DNA from: Thysanoteuthis rhombus
Taxonomy: Eukaryota; Mollusca; Cephalopoda; Oegopsida; Thysanoteuthidae
Direction of reading: 5' to 3'
DNA: 64,000 nucleotides
NCBI GenBank assembly: GCA_963457665.1
Contig: OY735227.1
Span: forward strand, 46,105,959-46,169,958
Below the pieces are notes generated by a model. The model searched no databases. It worked only from the letters and a program-made list of their open reading frames with translations, and was not told the DNA's origin. Both the position numbers and the translations under genes were made by a program. This document shows positions 38,801-51,100 of this stretch, piece after piece (positions within the stretch are counted from its first letter, which is position 1; every line of letters begins with the position of its first letter).

Positions 38801-41800
38801 CAACATGCTGCCAAAATACATTGATCACATGATAGTTTCTATTGTGTAACTAACCAGACCTATTCTTCTATTTCTGTATCGAGGATTCAGGGTATTCCCC
38901 TCTTGGTTGATGTCTATCTTTAGAAGTGAGGAAGTTGACACTTCGCTCTTTTAGTAAAAGGTGCTACAACACTTCCTTGCACCTGAGCAACATGCCGCCA
39001 TCCATTTTTATTTAAAAATAATTTTACCTCTTCAACTACACTTGTGCTGAGGGCAATGTGTCGGTATGTTATCATGAGTATACAGGTATACCTTGAATTA
39101 TATGATCTTGATTAATGTATGGTTTGATGTAATAGGGTTAAGGTATTCGCTAGAAATGAATGTGAATAAGTCTAAGCTGAAAAAAAAGACATTAAATCAT
39201 AAGAACTTAAACTACGTTTTGAACAGAATGAAAGATTTTGGAATTAATCAACCTCGCTAATCAAGGTATACCTGAATATTTCACACGACTGATTTTCTCT
39301 CTCTCTATTCATTTTTGTATTGGCATCTCTCTCTCTTTCTCTCTCTCTCTCTTTTTTTTCTATTTGAAATGTTAGTTTTCAATTTCTAATTTTGTTAACC
39401 TTTGCTAATGAAGTTGGAAGAAGTATATGTATCCTCCTGTGTCCTTCTGTTCATCCACCCAATATTTCTAAAAGTTCTCAATGAATTTCTATTCAATTTT
39501 ATGGGAGGGTGGGCCATGACAATGGAAGAAGTCATTAAATTATTTTGGGGATCCAGGAATTCATTTTCTATTGAGATATTTTTATTATTCTGGTGGAAAT
39601 AAAGTTAAAAATAAACAGATAATAAAAGAAGCTAAATTTGAATTTTGAGAGAAGTAACTCTATATTTGTACATTCAAAGTTCTCTTCTTTGTCTCCTAAT
39701 TTTCATTCAGGATTTGGTGTAGGGCACTGGCTGAAGAATATGCTCTCTGAGTGCTTTTTGGTTTATAATGCACTGTTTTATATGAGAAGATTTGTTGTAG
39801 TACATGATATAACGAAGCTAAATCAAAAATTAGATGCTTCAATCTCATTCAATCTGTATTCAGAAATCATATTGAATTACACTTCATTATTAATCACTTG
39901 TTCAATCAAAATGTTGTCCTCATCTTGGTTATTTATAGTCAAGTAGAAGTTTTAACAATAGATAGAGAGCAACATCGGATCAGGGCTGCCGATTAGATTT
40001 TAAGGACCCCCCCCCCCCAGATCAGGCTGGCAAGAAAACTCTGTCTCAAAAGAGAAATCCCAGACTATAAAATCTCAAATTTGAATAGAAATATAACTGA
40101 ATTTTACCTACTTTTAATGTAGAATTGAATGGGAGTACAATCATATGAAAAAAAAAATTTTCTGAAATTTGGAATGGAAACTTTTATGAAAAAAGATTTT
40201 GTTTTTTTTTTCCATACATAAGTATGGAAATTTTATTAGAATCCAATAATTGATTTTTGATAGAATGTCAAAATCTAAGTGGTTTGTTTTGTTATTTGTT
40301 AAAGCTTTAAAATTTTAGATAATTTTCTTATACATATTATTATGATTATTTTTTTTTGTTGACATTGTTACAACTCTTTACTCTATTTACTTCATTAAAT
40401 ATTTTTAGTTCTATAAGGTGTACACAAACAATTTTTATATCAGATTTTTCTTTATCTTTTTTCTTACCAATGACAAAGATTTTGGCAATGAAATGAACTT
40501 TAATCAGTTTTGTTTTCCTTTTTTTTTCTTTTTTTTTTGTCAGGTATTGGTATTTTTGTTCATTGTGTAGTTATAACTAGTACCAGTCAGGATAGTAGTT
40601 TAGATTATGAGTCATTTTGAACATTTATATGAATATACAAATTATTCTCAAGACTTTATTTATCTGAGACATGAAATTACCAAGATCATAAATTATTTTC
40701 AAAATATAAACCCAGGAACCCAGATAGGGGTTGAAAAGCCCAGATTTTGGGGGTAAATCCCAACATTGGCAGCCTTGGTGCATTGGATTAAAACAATCTG
40801 TAAACATTCTAAGCTCTGATAATCTTATCAGTAGGCCTAGCGTAGAATTGAACACCATATGGTGACCTTTGATCAGGAAAGAACAGACAATAAGTTCAAT
40901 CCAGCAAAATAACATGGCCTGATTATCCTAAGGGACTTGAGTTTAGAGTGGATATAAGCATTTTGACAGCATGGTGCCAACTTCGGTTTCTTTCCAGCAG
41001 CTCCTGCAACCAATTGATGTTTTCCTTTGGACTACGTTCATGAAGCTGAGAGATGAATTCTGTTGACTGGGTACTGTACCTGTCAAGTTTTAATGAATGA
41101 ATGAATTTCATGTGGGCATATGCTTCACTTGGGCTCATGCTCTAGGAAGATCATTTCATTGTCATTCCATTGTTTATTAAGACAGGAGGAGGCCATCTTC
41201 TTCTAAATAGTGTTCAGCTTGATGGAAATTATATTTGTTGCAAAAAAATAAATAATAATAAATAAAAATTACACCAAACTTCTTTTGGGGGGATTTTTTT
41301 CCTTCAACTCTTTCTTTGTGGGTTTATCCACAAAATGGGAATGAGGTTTTCTGAATTAATAGCCTAACAGAAATCTTGAACTGCTCCAGAAATTTTGTCA
41401 GAAGTCCAATAGGGCTGGAGAACTAATCAGTGGACAGTATAAAATGTTTAAGGATGAAGACCAAACATAGCATTTCTAGAAAATTCAGTTACTGAGTGAT
41501 TTCTGGAATTTTTCAAAGATTTTTATTTTCATCCTAGTAAGGTAGGATTATTCCTTAACAATAGCCGGCCACCTCATCATACCTTTAAAATATCATGTTA
41601 ATCAGTACAGGTCAGATAATGAGAACAGAAACATTAAATAGAAAATAAGAAAAATTTCAATTAGGAACGGATAAACCTTATCTTTAAAATCAATAATGGG
41701 CTGTGTTTTTACTTCAAAGCATGGAACGCCCTTCCTTTATTTACTGGAGATATAACTGGTGTTAAATAAGATCATATGATAATTATGAATGCAGGAAAAC

Positions 41801-42114
41801 AAGCAGGAATCATTTGCCTGAGTTTACAAGAGTGCATTAACAGGTGAATATATCTAATGGCACCAAAACAATGGACAGCAGGTTGGTGCATTACTCCAAG
41901 AAATTCGAAATCAGTGAAGAATTAGTCAAAGAACTGGATTATAGGTGAACTGATTAGTGATGGTCTGCTGTAATTTTTTGTGAAGATATCTTCTGCAGCT
42001 CCCCACCCCCCCAAACATCATAATCTTTTCGAGATTATCTTAACAAAAACAAGGACTCGTGCTAAACATGAATCTTAAAATGCCTTTAAAATCTGACTGT
42101 GAGTGAATGTGCAT

Positions 42115-42147
<33 letters not shown>

Positions 42148-45100
42148 ATGTGTTTATGCATACATAAGAATGACAAAATTCAGTCCTGAAGCCACACCCT
42201 AGTGTTATCATTTCATGATCACTACTGCCACTGTGTGTATAGATTTAAATACCAAAAAATTAGAGGCAGTCCCCTAATAACATGTTGCTCCTTCTTTCAA
42301 CTGAATGACTGCGACTAAACAATGTGGCATGTAGTCTACGATGTGCTGGAGTTAATATATCTTTCCAGGCATGTTCTAGGATTGTCCATAACTGAGTGGA
42401 GTGTGACTGCAGGGAATTTAGTGAAGTTTGCAACATGTCCCATACATGTTCAATGGGGTTTGAATGTAGCAATTTCGGGAGCTAATGGAGTAACTAGATG
42501 TCAACAAAGTTATCTTGAAACCAGTTTTATGTCACCTGCACACAATGATGAGCATAAAGTGGTGCAAATGATCTGCAACAAGTTCTGTATATATGACACC
42601 TGTTAAGACAGACTCTAGTTTCAGTACTTGTCCTTGCAAACTCCAGCAGAACACACCATTTCAGAGCCACTACCAACTTGCACAACAACCTGTTAACAGG
42701 CTGGATCCGTGGCCTTGTAGGGTCTCCTTCTGCCTAAAAGAGCTGGAAACAGGATTTGTCTGATTGGAGAACATGGTGTCAGTCTTCCACAGTCAAATGG
42801 TACTATTCTCTAGCTCAGGTGAGGCACAGTAACTGATGCCATGGTTTCAATAATGATACTCTTATTGGTCAATACGAAACCCTATGGAATGCAGCATATG
42901 CTCTACAGTGCATCAAGTGATAGAGATAGTGAGTAGCACCAGCATTGAATTGAGGAGTCATTTGATACAACATTTCCCTTCATGTATGGTTAACATCCTT
43001 GTCTGTCATTGATGATCCAATTCTTGCATCACCTTACATTTACCTGGAATTCACATATTCCTGATATACTCTTGCTATTGTTGCCTGAGTAAAACCTTAA
43101 GCAGTTACCATCTCAAGAGAGGGAGCACCCCATCTTTCTTGCCCCAACAATCATTCCTCAATCAAATGATGATCCTGTCTGCGTCTCCTTACTCCCACAG
43201 CTACACAAGCTCTTTACCTGTCACATGTTCTCTGTCCATTTTTACTAATATGGGAGAGCAAAATCATCCAGTGTACTGCTGTCTCTAATTTTGTGGCACT
43301 TGAGTTTATATAACAAGTTCCAGTCTATCATGAATGAAGCCTTCTCCAAATAACAACACTATCAGCTCATTTAGTTGATCTGAATTCAATGGAGGATAAC
43401 AGTGATGATCAGCTTTTCTTCAAAATCAATAACTGCCAATTTTCTGTGTTTTCAAGCAGAGATTTCAGCAACCATTATTGATTTTCCTTCTCCTCTATCT
43501 TCATCATTGCCGAACTTCTTGTCTCCCGATTTTGTATCTCTGAAACCAAGTGCCTGTTTTTGTTTTATTTAATTTTTTTTCTTCTCCTTATAGCTCTGAT
43601 TTCAAAATTGACTTCTTTTCTATTACCAAAATCGAATTAATTATTTTCTCAAGGTCAAACAACGGGACAATGAAATTAATAAAATTAACCCAAACACCTA
43701 AATGTGGCCTTTGGCCTCAATAAGAGATGATCAAAAAGTTTTTTTGTTTTTTTTAGGGATACCTTAATTAAATGCCTCTGGCCACGATGCACCATTTCGG
43801 CTACTTAGATGTCACATGTAGATGAATGAAAATAGACTTAGTATTAGACAGACAAACAGATGGAAATCATTCTTCAGTTGCAAACAACATGGACTTTTTT
43901 CCATTTTAGCACATGTTAGGGGTACTTTATTTCAATACCTGTGACTACAATGCACAAGTTTGGACACTTGAGGGTCACCCTACAGATAAAATAATACTTT
44001 TAGTTCTATATAGATAGATATGGAAATCAGATCATTATAATCAGGGTGAGTGCAAAAACATACAACTTTTTGTGAATTTTTAAAAAACAACTTCCTAACA
44101 ACATACCTGGTGGGGGTCCCATTAGTACACAGAAAATTTCATGGGGATATGTGGTGCGATTCTTGAGTTAGCTGTCACATTTAGTATCACCAGTAAACAA
44201 TTTAGCACTTGTAAATTTGGCTCTGATTTTGAATAAGTTCTCCTGTAATAACAAGTATTAAGTATTAGCACCCTTGAATTATCTCATTCCAGCTGCATAA
44301 TAAATTCTACAGTAAAATGCCTTGACCTGTATAGTTTATCCCAAAGCAGAACCGGTCTATGAAAGACTTCATTTGGATAGTGATTTGTACGGGATGGCAT
44401 ATATATAGGTCAGTTTCCTTTGCCAAATAATCGCAGCTTTCTCAAGAACCGCTTCTCCAAACAACTTCAAACTCAGCACTGCACTTCCTTAGATCCTGAG
44501 CAATACACCTGCCGAATTGCAACTTAATATAGCGCCAGGTTCTTGAGAATGTCATTAGGGTAAATGACAACCATTTTAAATTTAAAGTTAATTTTTCCTT
44601 CATTCAAAACTTATTGACAACATAAAATCTGGTGTTTTTTTTTTTCTTTTTCTGTTTCTTGCAATTAGTATGAGTTTAATCTCCCCATTTTTGAGTAAAA
44701 TGTCTGGACTATTTCCTATTCACACTATTTACTCACTGCTGTAGATTGAAAATCTGAATTGAGTTGTGATGAAAGCAACTGCAAAATTAGATGAAGGTAA
44801 ATGGTAGCAAAAAAATGAATAAAAATGATTTATCTCCTATAATTTTTGTCCCAACCCTTGACCTATTTGCACTTATCATCTCTCAAGAGGAGCAACCCCA
44901 CCTCTCTCCCTGGGGATGAGCTGTTCATTGTCGTTCGTTACTTCATATATGACTTAATTTATCAGTGGACAAAGTCTGGGACCAAACAAATTGCTAGACA
45001 TAAAATCATTTTCCCCCTGACTAACAAGAAAATTCATTACAATATGAACATGTACTTGTAAGTTTGTTTTTTCTTTTTTGTTTTTATTGTAGTTTACCCC

Positions 45101-48100
45101 TGCCAAGGAAGTTGGAAAAGGTGTATGTTGTTCTCAGTGAATTTCAATGATATTTTGAAGAAGAGTGGGCTATGGTTTTAGGAAGAATTGATTAAATCTG
45201 GGGCTGGATCCAGGAATTTTTCACAAATACCTTCCCAGCATCGTAGCTAGATGTCCCACTATATAATGTCTCCAAAAGCTCTCAATGAATTTCTATTATA
45301 TTTTCTGGAAGGATAGGCCATGGTCTAAGGAAAAATTGGTTAAATTTGGATTGATCCAGGAATTCATTACAGTGACTTCCCATTCATCATAACTATGAAT
45401 GAACTGATTTTCATTCAGTTTTTAGTCACAATGATATAGACAGAGTGATTTCAAATTTTTTTTTTTTTTTAAATTTTTACTTTTTTCTTAAAAGTTGAGA
45501 CTGATCTGCATTTCCTGGATTTCTGGGAGCAAAAATGTCAGAAATAATCTGTGGTGTTAGCTCTAAATTTTGGAAGTATGTATTTAAATCAGTTCCAATG
45601 TGCATACATAAGCCCATCAGGTTCTATAAGATTTTTAATTGTTGTCAACAATAAGGAGAAATGTAAGATTATAATATAAGGCACTAAGTTTTATAAAATC
45701 AACTTCTACTTCATTCGTACAATAATACTCTGGATGTATACAAAGTGCAGAACACAAAACACGTGTGATTTCAAAATAAAACAATGCAAGTGCCACCAGT
45801 AGCAGGTCTTTTAATTTAGCCAACACAAACCTCGGCTGATCTGGAGTTTTGCCAAGTATCAGAAATTGCTCAATATATGCCGGTTTTTTTTTTGGAATTT
45901 ACCAACTTATATACCACTGAGTTTGGGAAATTTATTCTGTGTAATTTTTTAATTAAAAAATCTACTTCAACAATGCATTAACAATCTGACAAATCAACAT
46001 AAATGCCTCACACCATTTCCATAAACCATTCCCTCCCACTCCTTTTATGAAAGAAATACTCTTATCTGATATTGCTCAAGTGATATTTTATTATTACAAC
46101 CAGAACAGAGAATTCTATTCTACCAAGTAAAAAGACAAACATGCATCAGTTGCATGAATGAAATTCTATTTTACTATGATATTGGCTTGACAGAAGACAT
46201 CTGTTCATAGGTAATTATATGTGGAATAATCTTGACTACTCTTTACTTTTATCTTAATTTTTAGATACACCAACTTTTCAAGTACTAATTGCCATCGATG
46301 ACTCACTGACATATCAAAATAAAAATTTAGCTCTTTTGGAGTTAGATTTAGCTCCTTTTTAGTGCTTTTAGCCCCTTTAAGTTACTGTCTGACTGATATC
46401 CAAAACAAAATTTTAAAGAAATGGGTTTTTAAATGAAGGTGCTTGTTAAGTTATGAGCTTTGAAAGGAATGGACTTTTAAAGGAAGGGTTTTATTAAAGA
46501 CACTAAATATCGAACTAGCACATCTATGGTCTGACTTTCAGGATTGTCAAGTTTAGCAGGATAAAAATAAGGGAAAATTATCAATTTCTGTTATGTTTTG
46601 ACTGAAGATAAACAATGATTTGATATCAAGTCAGCCACTTTGTAAGTTTAATAATCGAGTGTTTTTTTTCTCCTTGTTTCTGTTTTTTAAATTGATTGAT
46701 CTTGCAAGATTCTATTGGACATAATCAGGACATTTCTTTCAACTGAGAAAAAATCTTTTTTCTTGTTGAGAAATTTTTGGCAATAGAAAGATCTTATAGA
46801 AGATTTTATTGCAATTTGATGATGCATCTTGGGAAAGATGAGATTACATGCAAATACATAATTAATTGTTCTGTCTTTGCAAGTTAGTAGCTTATACATT
46901 TTGTACAGGGTTGCCAAATTAGCCATTTTGGGCTGGATCTGGCTGATCTTTTTTTTTAGAAAATCCACCTTATTTTTAGCTATAGCTAACAAGCCATACT
47001 TGGCAATACTGATTTTGTGAGAATAATGTTTGGACTATATCCTCATCTAAAGATGAGTTAGAACTTTTGAATCTCCAATCGGGGCTAGAGTGGGTGGGTA
47101 CTGTGTTTTCCAAGCATCAGATCAGCTAAGACATCAACTTTGCATTCTTCTTCATGTACAAGTTTTCTCTCAGTATACAAAAGTTTTCCTTGAAACCTTT
47201 TGTAAGCGGAAATGGCATAAAATGAAAAAGCAACACGTCTGGTTTGTCATTCTGTAGGAACCATCTTTTGGCAGCATACCATGTTAGGTATGATCAATGA
47301 ATAGAACACTTCTCTAAAAAAAAAAAATCTGAATTTTCAAAAAGCAACGTTGACACCAACTAATGGACAAATTTAGCATACATTTACGTTGTAAGTTGAT
47401 CCTCTCCCAACAAAACTTTGTTTCAAGGGCATTGAAGGAAAAAAAATTTTTTTGTAGACATAGTAAGGAATGAATGTTTGACAGCCAAAGCTATGGCCAT
47501 CAAAATTTTTGTGGTTATTGATGGGACCCCAGAGCATGCTTTAAGCATTTTAGTTTTTTTAAATTCCCAAACTTTTCATGTTTCAGCAAGGAGTATGATT
47601 TACAATGTAATTATAATGTTAAACTGGATCCTTACATCGCATCCATTAGGTTTGCTACATCGAATCTTAGTTCAGCTGTATCAAGTAGACATCTAGCGGA
47701 AAATTCCACCCGTAGGAAGCAGGAAGGTCAGTTAGTGTCCAAAAATGAAGTAAGGCAACATTTTTTTCAATGTTGATTTGGTGGTTTAGGCTTGAATAAC
47801 GAATAGAATTTTATTTGTCATTTCTGTAAATTTGAAGATTAAAAGATCAAATTGGCACCAACAAATTATAAAACAAAAGATTTATTTGAAAATGTTATTC
47901 ACTGCTCCTTTTCATCTACTTTATTCATTTGAGGATCATGACTGCTTTCTGTCATGGTTGCCAATGGAATGACACTGAAGTGACTTGTATAGGATGGAAG
48001 CCTTGGCGAATTATATAAAACCCTCTGCTTGGCTTTGCTGATGTACTCCAAAGGAAAGTTGAATGTGATACTTCTGGCATCAACTTGACTGCAGGAGTTA

Positions 48101-51100
48101 CCTGAAGAAAAGGAGTGGATTCATGCCTTCCTCAGTTAGTGTGAAAAGAATGTAGACAGGCTTAATTTCATTGTCTTAGCTGTTAACTGCTCTACCACTT
48201 GCACCTCATAGGGGTCTATATAAAATCCTAGGAATCCGTTTTAATTTAGGGGCAACATTTTTTCCCTCTGTTTTCCATTTAAATCATAATCCGATTTCTG
48301 TTTTCCTTTTTTTTTTTAATGACAAAAATAGCTCATCATAGCAAGACTTTTATTAATGCAAATACTATTATGATCAAACTTGGAAAGTAGAGCTATTTTC
48401 AAAGTAGAGCTATTTTCAAAGTAGAGCTATTTTCAAAGTAGAGCTATTTTCAAAGTAGAGCTATTTTCAGTCCAATTTGCAAACTGATGATAATAGTACT
48501 GTGTTTATGCTTACCACGTTAATCTATTTTATAATGATCCTATTTCTCAAGGGAGATGACTTCAGGTATATCAATTGCTAATATTAGAGTAGTTTTTCTT
48601 ATTCATTCATGTATTTATTTGCAAATGATTATAATGTAAATACTAGAAATACTTAGTTGACATAGAGTTTAATTGTAGTGAATTCAAATAGTAATCCAAG
48701 AGGAGCAACTTCTGATTCGAATTACTTCCCTTGCACTTTTTGGTAATTTTCTTTCATTTTTCTTTCTTTTGATTCATAAAAGGGTTCTTTTTTTTTTTTT
48801 TCCTCTTTTTCTTTCGATCTTATCTATTTAGTTCCACAGCAGTTACAATCTGTGCATGAATCTAAGAATTGAGGGAGCCTGAAAAAACAAATCACAAAGA
48901 CTTATGCTGGTGAGAGTTTCATGTGTTTCTTCAATTTTGTATCATTTTAGGTTAATGAACAGTCGAGCAGGGCCTGGCCAAGCTTACATACCAACAGATA
49001 TAGAGCACCTTGCAAATATGGTCACACATGGGGTGAGTTTGTTGTTTTTTGTTTATTAAAAATTTTATTTGATACAAAAACGTGTTCAATTAATTTGGAT
49101 ATGTTACAATAAGATTGTAAAACTAGTGATTTTGTCAAGTCTCCAAAAACATTTCAGTAGTTTCATGGAATTCCAAGTTTCACAATCAGTGTAGTAATGG
49201 TTAACAAGCTTGAGATGCTTACCAATAATACTGTAATGAGTTCGATCCTCACTGGGTGTCCCACTATGGTGCCCTTGTCAAACTAAGTTCCTAAATACTG
49301 AAGCAGAATATATTTTATTTTAAGAATATTTTTTAATGCAACTCCTTTCTCATAGAAATTGATGAAAATAGGGAGACTTCATTGCATGTTTAAAATGATT
49401 TTATTTTCATATAATTCAACAAATATGTATAAAAGCGTCATTTGTGTGTATGTGTCTCTGTCTATAACACTATAGAAACCATGGACATAGCACTGGACTG
49501 GACTGATGACTTGATGGCACTGGACTGGCTACTTGCTAAGACAAATTACCTTGTGGGTGGCAGCAAACTGGTTAAACAGCAACTTTTAGCATTTTCTTCC
49601 AGATTTTCATTTGAAACCATCAACATAGCTTTCTTTCACTTTTCAAGTCGGTCTGGCTGGTTGTGTATGTCTGTATCATGCATACAGGCTGCAGTAGTGG
49701 AGCTAGAGGGCTGGAAAATTTAAATTTTACTCTCTATTATGTTTTGTTTTTTCAAAATTCTCCCTCTAAATACTTCTTTTTAGTGGGATTGGGTCCTGTT
49801 TGCAATTTAAGTTTATGCTAAATTGATATCTTTATTTTTATCCGTTTGTTGTCTGAAAATTCAAACTTTTTTGTGATCATAGAAAAACGAAAGGTGAGAG
49901 AAATAATTTATTCATTGAATGTTCATTTTTCCAATTGATTACCCCAAACATGGCGTGCTGCCAAAAGTTATCGGTTGCTTGACGGTGTCTATTCAATGAC
50001 TTACTAGACCTGTTTTTTTTTTTTCTTTTTCAGCTTTGGATTTTACCAAGCTTTGGTGGCCTGTTATGGTTGCTTTATTGGTCAGTGACTGACCACCAAT
50101 TCCTCAGTGCCTGGGTCTTTGGTCTTGCTCTACTCTCTCTCTTTACTACATCCACCATTTATCATGCTCTCTCCTACTCAGGGAAGTTGAAGTAAGTATA
50201 CAGGACTCTTAAAACACTTTCTTTCATTTCCTTTTTATTTCCACGATCTTTAACTCTAACCTTACCAGGGATAGAAATGGAGGCGACTACAAGGTTTTCT
50301 TGTATGTTCAATGTCTCCTAAAGGTATATCTGGTTCCCAAATCTCGGGTATACCATATACTTAGTTCTCCCGAACCCAGTCTTACTGTACACCTAGTTCC
50401 CAAAACAAAACCTTAGTGTATACTTGATTACCAAAACCCTGCCTTACCATATACCTAGTTCCCAAAACTCATTCAGTAACTGAACCTTACTAGTCATTCT
50501 ATGGCAAAAAATTCATGAATGTTCTTGAATTTCTATGAAATGATTTTCCAGAAATTTACGGGAAGTTGAAGAACAGCCAGGTTTGGCAAATGTAGTGGTT
50601 TTAAAACTGAGATCTGTAGATGAAAATGACCATTGGAAGATGAAGAGAAAAACTAAAGAGTTGGGTGTAACATCCCTGTCGAAATGAATCAAAATACACC
50701 CATGGAATGAAAAAAATTAAAAAATTCAAGATGTAACACCCATCCTTTCAGCTTTTCTCTTCATCTTCCAATTATCATTTCCATCTGCATTCTTTCGAAT
50801 CACTTCACATCCACGATAAAAACAAAATGAGATCTGCATGTAATGCTCAGGGACTGCAGCAGTGTTCACTCTGAATCAGACAATACGAATCTTGTGGCTG
50901 TGAAATATCATCAAAGCGGAACAACAGCATAAAAACATAATCATTGTACACGAACCTATTCCATATATTAGAATGCAAATAAATATTATCCATTTTAAGT
51001 AAATGCTGGATGTATGAGTTCACCAGGATATTTTCTTTATGGAAGCAGCCCTTGAATTTTCAAAATTTCAAAACCTTTGGTTTAATTGATGGGCCAGCTC

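Noticed and set aside
49176-49290. Possible tRNA gene
   Set aside because: A- and B-box-like strings are present but the stems do not pair into a full cloverleaf; better read as a decayed tRNA-derived SINE.
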